Shown in pieces: positions 23,381-35,660 of a stretch of DNA of 64,000 nucleotides. The stretch is from Penicillium oxalicum (lineage: Eukaryota > Ascomycota > Eurotiomycetes > Eurotiales > Aspergillaceae), in assembly GCF_001723175.1 (NCBI RefSeq), contig NC_064656.1, positions 744,001-808,000 on the forward strand, written 5' to 3'. Made by a program: the position numbers and the translations under genes. The notes beneath the pieces were generated by a model that made no database searches, was not told the origin of the DNA, and was given only the letters and a program-made list of their open reading frames with translations. Within the stretch, counting starts at the first letter, position 1, and each line of letters starts with the position of its first letter.

Positions 23381-23449
23381 CTTCTTCTTCTTCTTCTTCT
23401 TCTTCTTCTTCTTCTTCTTCTTCTTCTTCTTCTTCTTCTTCTTCTTCTT
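23381..23449. repeat. (CTT)23 microsatellite
   Basis: Twenty-three perfect CTT units about 400 bases upstream of the otubain start. In the otubain direction it reads (AAG)n, a pure purine strand. Confidence 0.95.
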
Positions 23450-26400
23450 TTTTCTCTCTCACACTCACACACTCACGCGATGTCGGGGGAGTTGGCCTTG
23501 CTCTCGGGTATCGATGTTACACAAGGACCCAACACAGTGGATCTGACCTTTCTCGTTAGCCTAAGCGCGACCATGCAGAGATGCTTCCGGAAAAAAAAAT
23601 CACGAGCGCCCAAAATGTAAAGCAAAAACAAAAATAGAGAATACCAAATATCGGGGTTGCAGGGGGGAACAAAGAAACAAGGAAGAACCACGATCCAACC
23701 GCCACGGACGTGAAAGTAATGTGATCAGAGTCCAAAGGTCCGCGACGATGAATGGAGGTCTTTTTAATCAGTCGCTACCAATCAAACCGGGAGATGGATG
23801 ATGAAGCTTGCAATGAGCGGCGACTGAGCCACGAGACGAGAACGCTAGGCAGCTTTATTGCTCCTGCTTCACGCTAACACCATGATTTGCGGCCCCCCTT
23901 GGATCCCACGCGACCAAAGCCTATTTGACGACCAGAGAGGCAGGGTCAGGTCCTTAGGGCGGACCCTCCATGGGACGTCAGCTTGACTCATTGCAGAAGC
24001 GAGACCCTCCATCGGTGGACTGGCGGACTGGCCAACTAAGAGTTGGGATGACGAACCCCATCACCACCAGGTAATGCGTGGAATGAATGAGCTTTGGGCA
24101 ATTATCATCACGGGACAGGGATTCACAGAGGAGATTGGATATCACATTTTGGAGGGCCGAGTGATTGGCTCTTGGACCGGATTGCGGCAAAAGAGGCGGG
24201 GGAGGGAGCGATAGCACCGGGAATGGGCTGATGTCAGGGAGGTTCACGGTGTGAGATCTCCAACGGTTGCTCTGCCGGCTTGCGCGCCCTAGAGGATGAT
24301 CCTCTTCGGCGAAGGCGCACGAACCACCCTGGAGGGTCAACCCCTCAGCCTGACGATGCCGGATCGGGATTTGCAGACTAGTCGGCTAGCAAATGAGATG
24401 GCGGGAGATGCCTCGGTGGAGGCCGGAAATCATTCCCGATGGAAGCTGGGCCAGCGGCAAGGCAGTCGTCGTCAGTGCAGAATCAATAACCGGGTCGTGC
24501 TCGACGGTGCAGTCGAGAAGAGAGCGTGAGAGTTGAGAGAGAGCGGGGGGGGGGGAGACAGAGAGAGGGAGCAACATCGTGGTCCTCGTCCACCGTCAGA
24601 CCGCCCGACCATCTACTCCAGTCCAATCATCCCATCATTCAATTCAGGAAGTTCGACGTGGCTTGGCCAAAATGGAGGAGCTCTGGAAGCTCGAGAAAAA
24701 AAAATAACCCGACTTATGGTTTTTTTTCCCCGAGCGGGAGTCATGGGGGCCATTGAAGCGGGATCATCGGGATCAGAAAATAAGTGAAAGAAGAACACAG
24801 AAGAAAAAAAATAAAAATAAAAACAAGAACTGGGGGACAAAGAGGAATAATGCAATCACAAACAAACGATACGAGCCAAGTAGCAGCAAGGCGAAGGGGT
24901 CATCGAGATCATGACTCCATCCAGAAAAGAGAAAGTGGAACACAAAGCTGAAGAGGCGAAAGCTCAGACCTTTTGGGGGATGACTTCGGCAGAGGAGGAT
25001 GGCTGGATCACCAATGTTCGCGATGCTGACCACGGAGGAAGGCGTGAGGGTCGATTTGGTCACGGTTCTTTCAGAGGGTGAGGCCACCAGGTCGGACTTG
25101 ATGATCTTTGGGACGGTTCACGAAGGGGGGGGAAGGGCTGGAGATGGGATGGTGAAGGATGAAGTAATCGGGAAGTGATTGGAGGTCCAGGAATCAATCG
25201 CGGAGAGCAGCGAAAGATGGAAGAAGCAAAGAAGAAGAAGGAAACATTAGCGGGCGCGGGTGTGGACGAGGAGGGGGAGAGATGAAATGGAGCTCGAGAC
25301 CCAGCAGGTTGGGTACTCCGCACAAATTGAGGGTCAAGTTGGGCCAGCTGGACGATGGGAAAGGTGATGGAGGAATACTGTAATTACTCATACGGCCACG
25401 ACCAAAGGACGGAGACCAGAGCCCGATCTCCAGGCTCCACGGGTCCTGAGGGCCTTACGCTGAAACACGAGGCGGCGCAGGAGATGCATGTTTGTTGCTT
25501 CCGAGACGGATCGAGATCTTGGATACGTACCCAGAGGTAGCGATGGACACCAGAGGAGATTGGAGAGAGAGCATTTCCCCCCGGTCCCGTACCTTCAGCC
25601 GGAGTCAAAGTACACCGTTGTGAATGGAACCACTCGGCACAGGATTCCTGCGGTATGAATCACCGACTGGGGCACCGAGTACAGTACACGACTACAGGAC
25701 TACATAATAGGCCTCTTGAAAGTCCGTGGGTCAAACAGAGAGTCAGGCTCGTGGGGCGGTGGACCGAGGTGCTCGTTACACAAGAATTGAACTGGACATC
25801 TTGAAAAAGCAAGCCACAAGGGACCATCATAATCAATGAGACCCCAAGCAAGCAGCAGGCCAAGAACCCGAGTCACGATTCAAACTCACCGTGGCGGCGA
25901 CAGCGTCCGACGGCATTCTGACGGGGACTGGGGCTATTGCTGACGCGCAACGGCAATCTCGATTAAGTGTGCCAGAGATGGGACTAGGATTGCGCCTCTG
26001 ACAGCTCGGCTGGAGATACGGAGGAAGGAAGATCTGCTAGGACTCACATCCTCGACTGATGTGGCTCAAGGTATCGTACTTTACTCGGGAGCCACGGGGA
26101 GCCAGGATCGTGGTCATTGGGTCGCCAAAATCCAAATCATTTCCAAGCGATCGGATCAGGATACCACGGTGCTTCGAGAGACAGTTGGGGACTCAAATGG
26201 ATGGGTGCTCCTGTTTACATGACTCATCCTGGATGTGCCTGAGATGTCCTGTATCGCCCGGAGTGATCGGATAATTGCACCTTCAGAAGCGCAGGTCGGT
26301 AAGAATGAACACACACCGCGGACATTGTTCTAGGCCAGGTCCGGGTAGAATATAGTTGCGACTCGCCAGTCGTCAAAGCCCAACTAGTCACGAAACAGCC

Positions 26401-26873
26401 AGTCGGTTCGGTGGCTCATTCCATGCGCAACTAGCGTCACCCGGCCATGGGACCGGTGATGGAGGGAGTGAATCCCGTCCATCAGGAGGCTGCTTCAAGA
26501 GGCCACACGGCGGACAGCGGCCAGGGACGACACGAGTCCAGTTGCAAACTGCACCAGAGAGGCACCTTATCCGAGACCATCTCATCGAGTGCCTCCAGCC
26601 ACCTCCCCGGTGTCTCCCCGCGTTTTTGCCCTCGTCTTCATTCCGGTATTTCCACGCCACGAGCCGTTCGTCGATTGATCCCGGTCCGTGCGCGTCTGTC
26701 TTCCGCCCGACAAGAGGCCGTGGCCATTCCACTCTCCGCCATGGGACCAGCGACACGAGAGCGCGATCGCTGCTCCCAATCCAAGGATTCCGATCGGATG
26801 CCTGCGGTCGAGAAGCGGATCCCCAGTGCCAACACAACCTCACAGATGGACCAGGTCAAGGTCAAGGTCAGGA

Positions 26874-26893
26874 CCATGGGCCATGGCCCATGG
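26874..26893. repeat. Perfect 20-bp palindrome
   Basis: A self-complementary 20-base sequence built on CCATGGGCCATGGCCCATGG. It follows a short tandem GGTCAA-like run at about 26854-26872. No known element is recognised. Confidence 0.8.
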
Positions 26894-27837
26894 CCATGCA
26901 AGAGCATGCGCCCCTCGGACGGGCTCATTCGCAACCCAGCTCGATTGGTAAGGATGGGCGGTGACACTCCACACTGCCATCACCGTGGTCATTTGCTTCT
27001 CGTGTCCCTTTGTGGTTTCTTCTTCTTCTTCTCCATCTCTATTGGCTTCCTACGGATTATCCACCAAGGGACCAACTGGAGGCTTTGTCAACTCACTTGT
27101 TGCTCTTCGGGGATCCGCGAGAGGGATGAAGTCTTGCGGTGGGAAACTCGCCCCATGGTCGATAAGCTTGCGCCGAGTCCAGCGGAAGAGTGGACCAGAT
27201 CCTCGTTCAATTGATGGGTGCCCAAGCTATCAACCGGCCAGTGGTCGCTGCCAAGTAGCTTCATTAGCATAGTATCCACTCCATAAGCGCGAGTGTAGCG
27301 CGCTGCTCGTTTCGCAGGATTCAATCCAACCTCGCCAGAAAAAATAGTGCTGATTACGAATTGTGTGTTGGTGGTACTCTGCTCCGTAGTGGGACATTAC
27401 GGAAACAACAGGGCTCTCAGAGGTCAAGATCCAGAGCTCCACGCGCCCTGGTCTCTAGAGAAAAGTGTAACCGTGTCTCCCAAAGTCAGCGGTAGAGGTG
27501 TCTCCGGTCCACCACTCGACCAATCCGGTGAGCCCCACAAACCATCTCCAGTTCCAAACTGCTCTTTTTTCTCCCCACACACAACGGCCGATTATGGGAC
27601 TCGGCACGTGATATATCCACCAACACGACCCCGGCCTCGGACCGTTCCACAACAAGACCGATGGTTCTAACTGTCCACAGAGAGAGTGTCCCGTACCATG
27701 GAGCTCGTCTGCCATGTCCGGGGTAAATGCACCAGTTTCACACAGCGGAGCAATCTTGACAATTCCTACAGCATGAAATCCGACAAGGAGAAAAACTGCT
27801 CACGCTGTCGGCCCTACCCATTGAGTGCCATCAGCAT

Positions 27838-27866
27838 TGAGATCGACCGATGATCGGTCGATCTCA
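27838..27866. repeat. 29-base palindrome with 14-bp arms
   Basis: The arm TGAGATCGACCGAT (27838-27851) is followed by a single G and its exact reverse complement (27853-27866). It is the longest perfect inverted repeat noticed in the window and lies inside the gene-poor region. Confidence 0.85.
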
Positions 27867-28720
27867 CCCACACACCCTCTCAACGACACGCGCCCCGTCT
27901 TTCAACTCTGCAACGCTGAACTCGGCTATATCTCGGCCTGTATGGTATATTCACAGGGCGTGCGCAGTTTCGTCGATGATTGGCTTTTATTTTATTCTTT
28001 TCCTTTCAAAGGGTTTGCCCTCCAGGAACTTTCATCCTCTTCGTGTCGTCTACTGATAAGCGGGGTCCACGAAACTCTGCTGGATGCAATCTTGAGTCCA
28101 ATCACTGCGCAGATCACTTTGACCTCATCCAGAAGGGGAGGGGGGGGAGGGGTTGTTTGTTTTCCATTACAACCGTGGGGATCCAGCGACCATTTGCAAA
28201 ACAACCACATAACGGTGGATGCAGACTCCAATATGTCCTGGACTACTGCATCAATAATACACCGAGTTCTCGCTGGTACATTTGATGGAGTCCAACTTCT
28301 CTCAGGCTTGATCGACCAGGGCTAAAAGGACCTTCTGGTCCATGGACTCAAAGTACCTACTAATAAATCATGCTTATTCAAATTTCTGCCGCGCGCAGTG
28401 GCCTCCTCCTCCTCAGCCCCACCGCCGTGCACGAATGATTGCAGCGTGAATGTACCGTCAGCCTGGTCCCCGAGGTCATTGCGGAAGGATCTGTGCAGCA
28501 CCCAGTAGTTCAGCGCCAGAAGAAAGAACAAGGAAGAAGAAAGAAAAAAAGCAAACCCTTGGATTGTCACTCTGTCTGGACAGTCAGGGATCGAAGCGCA
28601 CGATCGTCATAGTTTGAACTCTTTAATGGCACCTTCCACTAGGGAAACATGTACATGATACAGTGTCATGCGAGTACGGGACCTAGAGACAACCATTTTC
28701 TCTCACCAGAGGAGAAAACC

Positions 28721-28735
28721 GGGGGGGGGGGGGGG
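28721..28735. repeat. Homopolymer G tract (15 nt)
   Basis: An uninterrupted G run in the gene-poor region. A similar run of 14 G lies at 31073-31086 and one of 10 C at 31671-31680. Confidence 0.85.
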
Positions 28736-31700
28736 AATTGGCAAAGAATCTGTAAAGTAACGCATATGCCTCCTGTTGGCTAGAATGAGCAATTCCATCC
28801 TCTGCCTTGACCGGATGCATGAAGGATGCTTGTCGCATCCGTAATTTCCCAAGTTGGGAATAACCCATCTTAGTGCGGGATGTACGCCGACAGAGGTGCA
28901 TTACTTCCATATTGACTTGGTCACCATATGAGCTTCAGTCAAGAAATATCTGAGCCCCCCGCACGAAGCTTGATCTCTTCGATTGAAAGATGATGATGAT
29001 ATTGTCTTGAACAGTTGAGACGCTTGGACGTACCTCGCACCTCGATACAGTATAAGCTGGCGTAGGCACGTATCAGATATGAATGTATTTTGGTTCTGCT
29101 TGTACACAGACCATACAAGTGGTCACCACGTACATACAGTAATACTATTCCAGCCTCCTAGATACCGCGGGTGAGAGTCAAAGACCACCTTCAGTAGAGG
29201 ACGCGAACTCGATTCTTTGTCCTCGGCGAAAAGATCCTACGAAGCTAGCTGACGGGATGTAGCTAGACCCTCTTCACCTCACACTTGACTACAGCCCTGT
29301 ACACAAGTACTGACAAACGTCAGTACTACTACTACTACCTATTGAAATCAGTATACCTACTAGCACTCCGTTCATGCTTCAGCTTGTACAAGTCACCCAG
29401 CAGGTACTACGCCCCAACACCTGACTCAGACCGCACAAAAGAAAAGCCCGCCGCATCCTTGTCCTCCCACGCCCGGTACCTAGAAATGTTTGATCAAACA
29501 CTGCGCACGCTGCATCTGTACTCATTTCCACATCACCCCTCTTCCTGGGGACGAGACACTGATGGAGAAATAGATCTTCAATATAAAAGAGCGCAAATCG
29601 AGAATGTAATGAGCAAGCCTGAGTACGTCAGGCCAGCCTCATCACCTCATTGCTAAAATAACCTGCCTGCCTCTACTCCTACCTCCTACTCTGATCTACT
29701 GATGTACGTATCTTCCAATGTACTTGGTATCTATCAGTAGGATTAAATACTACTAGTAAGATCAAGGTCCCTGGATATGAACCCACTCAAGTAGACAAAA
29801 CCAGACACCATCATCCATCTCACAAAAACCCAACATCCCAATTAGACAAACACCAACACTAACACAGTTCACCTCATTCTTCTCAACTCTAAATCAAGCG
29901 AATAAATTGCAAACCCCTACCAACCCCGACTGACCCAGTCACACACACAGCCATACCAGTCCGAACGCACGGTCCCTGAGCGGCTTGGATTTGCAATCAC
30001 ATACCCAAGTCCACACCGTGGCACCATCGCAACATGGCACCAGTAGACGCGGGCTGGGCTGCCCGAGTAATGATTTCTACTATTTACTGCATCCTACTGG
30101 ACTTGACTACTAATTCTCTTCTTACAGGTACGATGTACAACTTATATTTTTGCTTTATAACTGCCTAGTCTCTACCGTCAATGTCCCTCCCTTTTTTTTT
30201 CTATAATTCTCTCTCACTGGCACTGATCGCTTCTCATTTTCCTTTTGGGTTTCATTTCGATTTCGATTTTACTATTGTTTTTTGTTGGCGTGAGATTCGG
30301 CCGGAAAGCACGGGACGTGCATGGCGTTTCAGCTTGAACTGTTTGACGCCATAAACTCTCACCTCCGTTCCTGCCATGGGTGGAAGCGTGTAGATACGAG
30401 GTCGGTACCGTAGGACCGGAGTACTTCTCTAGATATACACTACGTATGTAGGTTGGAACTACCTCAATTTTTGGCTCAATAGACCAAGAAAGAATATAAT
30501 CTCATGGGGCTCAGGTTTCCCCATCATTTTCGAGGGAGGAGCAAAAATCCAGTGGGAGCAGCTCATGATGTTAAGTGGTACTGGGTAGATTTGATGTACG
30601 AGGAGGACGACCTAACATGTACTGGGCTGTATGCCCATAGAGAGAAAATGACCTTGACGGAAAGTACCTTATCAAGTCGAGTACAACAATAAGACGGGCA
30701 TCATCACTTTAGCGGTAGATATGTAATAGGGAACTACTATGTATACGGTTTATCCTTGGTAATTTGCATATTGCATGTGGACGTATACTAATACTTACAT
30801 GTACGTACTAATGTACCTTTAACCTAATTATTTATACTCCTTTACTACCTCGATATGAGAGCCTGGTCTCCTATACCGATTACCGGTAACTCCTGACAAG
30901 ACAAAAAAAAGTGTGTACATGAATGTATATGAGTACATACCTACGAACTCTGATAGCTCGTCCAGGGAGGCGGGATCCCCCGACCGAAACCGCAGGCCGG
31001 GGTTATGACTCAAGCTAGTAGATGGATTGAGCCCTCGAGTACCGGTTATTCTAGTCCTATACTTGCTCAAAAGGGGGGGGGGGGGGTTGACTACCAGTGC
31101 TAGTCTGGTCAGTAACTTCAAACCTTACTATATAGCTGGTGGGTCTTGCCTGGACCGGCGAACTACGCATTCTTCTCCCTGTAACAACCTATGTAGAGGG
31201 CTGGTAGGAACTCTCCATGATGCTTGGGGCTATGTGGGTCAGTCCTCCTGCAAGATCCCGTCGCCGATGCGATCCGGGTAGAAAGGTGACAAGATAGTGG
31301 TTGTTTCTTTTCACAGTGCAGACATGTTCACAAACTATTACCCTCTTGCCTACTCCTAACACTTCAAAGTCGTCTCCGATCATCCTTGGTTACCCAGGTC
31401 CAGAGGCCAAGACAAAGGAGTGGGTCAGAGCGGGATCCCTTGGCCGGTGCCGTCATTGCGATTGAGGTGGTGCTCCTCCCTGTAGCCATGAACAAGAACC
31501 CCCTCTCCCCCCCCATTTAGGGTGTTGTAAGTTGAATTTTTTCCAGTTCCCGAGAACTCCGAGCCTTTCCCTATTTAATCGCCGTTAAACGTATCTCGTG
31601 ACGAGGTTCGAGATAGAAAGTATGGGAGGGACCCAGGGACAACACCCTCGTCAGCTACCGATAGATTGAACCCCCCCCCCGGGTCTCAACTCACTCGGAC

Positions 31701-32705
31701 ATCTCCGAGCTGGCCGGTCAGCTGGCCGGCACTTGGAACGACACTATCATCTCAAACTAAGCCACTCCAGTCCATGTAAGATATGGATCCCTGTGCTACA
31801 CCGGGTCTCCGTCATCTCAGACAAATGCCGGTAGCCGCTCTGCCAGCTGGAGCCGCACGGTGTAATGAGGCTCCGCCGGGGGTATGAGCGGTCTCAGGCA
31901 AGGCTAGTGCCGGATCATGTATCAGTTGGAGGATGTCAATGCCCGCGACCATGACGTTCGCAACGCCATCTGTCTCGAGTCTGCCTAGTCGGGTTTCGAC
32001 CGATGGGGTTGGGAAGTCTTGATTCAGAAACAGGACATCGGTGCAGGTGTAGCTCGAGACCGGATCAATACAAAGGAGGGATGAGAGTCTGACATATGAA
32101 GTGAATCAGAGAGGCAGCGGCCAGGCTACGCAGCGGAAAATGAACCAAAGACAGTGCTCTTCAGAAGATGCGCTCCCGAAGGTGACGCGGATCAAATAAT
32201 CAGTTGAAGGTCATCTTATCATTATTGAGCTGGGGCTATCGGGCTTTTCAATCGTGTCGAGGGCAAGTTTCCCCGTGTAGGTCCTCAGTACGCAGAGGCG
32301 GCTGACCGAATCATGAGGGCCCGAGCACCAGAGAACATCACAGTAAAGGCCCTCATTCTCTCGACAGTAGGGACAACGTCGAGTGGATCCAGGGAGTAAT
32401 GACGAAAGAATCGTAGCGTGAAAAAGGTGGGATCGAGGCTATTGATCAGTCTAGGCCATCCTTCCTCGAGAACCGTCTTCTATCTGGCCTCAGAAACTGG
32501 GGTCGCGGCTCGTTCATTTTTACACAGAGGGCGTAATGGTTAATTTTCCGGTCGGTTCAGTCGTGAATTGTAGGCGAGGAGGAGAACACGAGTTGGTTAG
32601 TGCGGCTCAAGATCGAGTCCTTCGTCAACGAATCCGCTCTGGCCAAAAGCTTCAAAGCAGAGCAAAGGCCCTCAAGGGCGTGATTCTCGGTCGATCGTCT
32701 TTCCC

Positions 32706-34387
32706 TTAGACGACATCACTTATTTGTTGGCTGAGAAGTCCACGGCCCTTGAACTCGGGCTGACGAAGGGTTCGGGTCATCAACCCCATAGATGGGCCAT
32801 CAAGAGCACCAGGGAAGGCCGGTCCGCTTTGGCCGCTCTCTTCCGGGCGGAATCCTTCGCCGTTCAAAGTCGCTTGCCAGAGGTTTCTGAGGGATGAGTT
32901 CCAGCTGTCGAGAGCATGCAATCGCTCTGCATCGCTGGCACTTTCTACGGTCACAATACCACTCTGCTGGTCAACCTGGGCCTTGAGCTTCCCGTCAAGG
33001 ATCAAGAAACTCAGGATATCCATCACCTCGGGTACGGAGATCTTGATGCGTTTGGCAATGAAATCGATGGAGAAGCGAGTGTAGGGCGCAACCAGTTTCA
33101 GCAGTGCCTTCATACGCATGTTCCGGCTGACCTCATCGATGTTTTCTGCGATGAAGGGGTCGGACAAGACATCAGGATGCTTGCTCAAGACGTCCTCATA
33201 GGCGTGGATGTCATCGCGCTGGAACGCATCCACAAGGTCGGTCATGGCCGAGATTCGAGGATCGCTTTTGTAGGGCTTAGTCTCTTGGGAGTCGAATGGA
33301 TTGATGTCCGACTTCATCAACATGGTGGTCAATACCAGATACTTGAGGACCTGGATTCGTTGCATCGAGCCGGCCTCGTCGTAGTTGCGAAACGATTCGA
33401 AAAAGTCACTCTGGGCCTCCTCCCAATTTTCCTCACTCATGTGCATCTTGCCACCGCACTCGCGGATGATGCCCATGATTTTGGGATGAGGAACGGCCGA
33501 TCGGACCCGCAGTGCCCGCTGATAGAGGACCTTCAAACGCTTGTTGTTCTTCATCTGCGCGTACATTTGAATCTCAAGCGCAAAAAGCTCGAGCAAGTAG
33601 GTGCCCTTGCTGGTGTCATCGGTACCATCCTCCCGCTGGCAGGCCTTGTGCAGCTCCTTGACCTTCTTGGCGAGTTGGGTGAATTCCTTCCGTTCCAACC
33701 ACAACCGACAGAGCTTGATATTGGTCTTGAGCCAAAGACGCTCGTTATTGGTATTCTGGAAGGAGTCGAGAGTCAGCGAGTAGAACTGTTCCATGCACTT
33801 ATAGGCCTGCGCGTCGTCGGAGCCTTTCTCGATATAGTCGAGCATGTTGTTGATGGACTTTTCGGAGTAGTTTCGGGTGACGGCAGACTTGACGTAGGTC
33901 AGAAGCTCTCGGTAATGTTCAACGGCCTTTCATTAATGAAGCGCGTCAGTTCCCAAATGTCATCTGGAAGTTCCGCCAGGCGGGCTTCTTACATCACTGT
34001 AGCGTCCAAGCTTGAATTCAAGCTTGATGGCTTGCTTCAGACCCTTGAAGCCCCTGGGGTGAGCAATTCCAGTTAGCCCTCTTGGCCATTCAAGTTGAGA
34101 GCTTAGGCCTGTTACCATTCACTCTTGTCTTGTTCCATGGGAGGCAGGCCGAGGAATTCGTCAATGGCCTCCTCCGGGTTGTCGGCCTTGATCTGCTTGG
34201 CATTATAGTATTTATTCTCAATGCCAATATCGCCTGACTCTTCATCCTCGTCATCCTCGTATTCAAAGTCGTAGCTGCGGGGGGAACGAGTCAGTTCCGT
34301 TGCTGGAGGGAGACGAGCGGGGACGAGGTGGGGGACGCCTCACTCCTCATCAGCCGAATCTTGCATGAAATCATCATCGTCCGACAT
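32706..34387 (-). CDS. csnB: COP9 signalosome subunit 2 (PCI protein)
   Basis: Four exons on the minus strand, 34387-34344, 34274-34116, 34053-33993 and 33926-32706, encode 494 residues, close to fungal CsnB and longer than human CSN2 (443). Seen: an acidic N-terminus rich in Asp/Glu (residues 1-30), the conserved YYNAKQIK segment, a long run of helical repeats (LLELFALEIQMYAQMKNNKRLKVLYQRALRV), the ISAMTDLVDAFQRDDIHAYEDVL segment, and the PCI winged helix near the C-terminus (FSIDFIAKRIKISVPEVMDILSFLILDGKLKAQVDQ). CSN2 helps the nuclear COP9 complex bind cullin-RING ligases and remove NEDD8; in Aspergillus it is needed for sexual development and secondary-metabolite control. The exons join without stops (introns 62-69 nt). 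An unrelated plus-strand frame of 386 codons overlaps it and is treated as a shadow. Confidence 0.95.
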
Positions 34388-35660
34388 CTTGAAGGGTCAC
34401 TCTTTGTGAGTGAAGACAGCTGACAGAAGAGCTCAGGAGAGAAATAGCAAGATCAGGAGCAGAAGCCAAAAGCGAGGATCGAAGAAAGAGGACGTTGGCC
34501 TGGTACGATGCGCTGGGGTAGACGTGGGGAGAGCGGCGGAAGGTGGTGAGGAAAGTGAGAGGAAAGAAGAAAAGTGAGGTGGATTGTTGCGAGAGGCAAG
34601 AAGCTCGAGATGTGGAAGGACACGTGAGAGGATTTGGAAGTGGGAGGTTAGTAGGTTTGGGAGATATTTGGAAGAGAAGGACAGCCGAAGCTTGAAGTTG
34701 CTTCACATCGGAAGGAGCTGCGGAGCCTCCGCCTGGCTAGCGTCCCCGCCTGAGGCCCTCCGCTGCTCACATGCTGTCATGCGTGCGCTCGTCGCTCTTC
34801 GCAAGTGCAGATCGAGGTCAATCCCGGTCTGCAATGGTTGCTTACTGACGAAACCATGAAACCTTCTCTATGTGACCTGGGTCATTTCAATCCATGATTT
34901 ACCGGGGGAGCATGGAGATTGAAATTCTCGGCGTTGTGCCAGGTACTGTAATGATCCAGTTCGGCGATGGATCCATCGCCAGAAATCCAGCTATTTAGCT
35001 CCAGATCCACCCAAACAATGCCAGACATTCTTGTTGTGCCACACAGGGCATCATCGAGCGGACTTCTGCCTCTGGCACACAGAAATAAAGTGCGAGACTG
35101 CGAAACTCTCACGCCTAAATGAAATCCCATTGCGATGGTTACGTCGAATCACCCGAAGATCCATTTGGACATAGGTTGCCCGTACACATGGAAGGGGCTT
35201 GGGTGCTGGTCCACTCGAACTTGATGCGCAATCCCTTCAAGAGACGGGGATGCGCCTTTTAAGAATATACCTGGGAGGGCCCATTCATTTCCCATAGATC
35301 CTCTTCTCACCTTGGCAAGTACTTCAGGGCCTGAAGAAGAGGCTGCGATAGCCGAGCCGAGTGGACACCTATGTTCGGGGGTCCTGGCAATAGCAGAGCC
35401 AAGCGGGGAGCTTATTCGCCGATCCCTTTTTTCAGGGCGATGTCATAGACTCGGGGCAGTGCTGGAATCGAGTGTCTTCTCTCCTCGATAATCACTGTAT
35501 CTTTCCCCCTCCCTCATATCAGCTCCTCAACCATCGCGCCGACAATTGCACTGACCTCGGGCCTCTCAGATCCTGGTCCGCAATCGCAGTCCGATATACT
35601 CCACAGGAAACGAACCCCCTTAGCCGCAGCGCTCGTACATCACATCACATACCCGTCGCA
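34388..35660. other. Divergent promoter region between csnB and rho3
   Basis: 1.27 kb between two start codons pointing outward, so it should hold both promoters. The csnB side is A/G-rich (a pyrimidine-rich leader in the csnB sense). No gene is seen. Confidence 0.5.

Larger units (their letters stand above)
22980..32705. other. Gene-poor region of about 9.7 kb
   Basis: No gene could be supported on either strand. Candidate frames (for example 26356-26964, 26447-27214, 27825-28325) overlap each other, are compositionally odd and show no domain. The left part (23-28 kb) is of normal GC with A-rich runs; 28.6-31.4 kb is richer in TA and GTAC-like words; 31.4-32.7 kb is again mixed. Repeats and palindromes are listed separately. 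It could hold long regulatory sequence, non-coding RNA or decayed elements, none of which I can identify. Confidence 0.5.

Noticed and set aside
26356..27214. Overlapping open frames of 202 and 255 codons
   Set aside because: Several frames of the same DNA are open at once, with repetitive Gly/Gln/Arg composition and no domain, typical of GC-rich spacer.
27230..27330. tRNA-like sequence with TTAGCATAGT and GGATTCAATCC
   Set aside because: No 5-bp T-stem, anticodon stem or acceptor pairing can be formed on either strand.
28322..28570. 82-codon minus-strand frame with one hydrophobic helix
   Set aside because: It starts at GTG, has no ATG and no domain.
32245..32679. Two stop-free stretches with protein-like codon use
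   Set aside because: Both are under 60 codons, have no ATG or linked exons, and resemble no family I know; they may be chance or a decayed gene.
32916..34076. 386-codon open frame antisense to csnB
   Set aside because: It starts with ATG but is the complement of a well-supported, conserved coding exon and shows no domain; codon bias of csnB explains its length.
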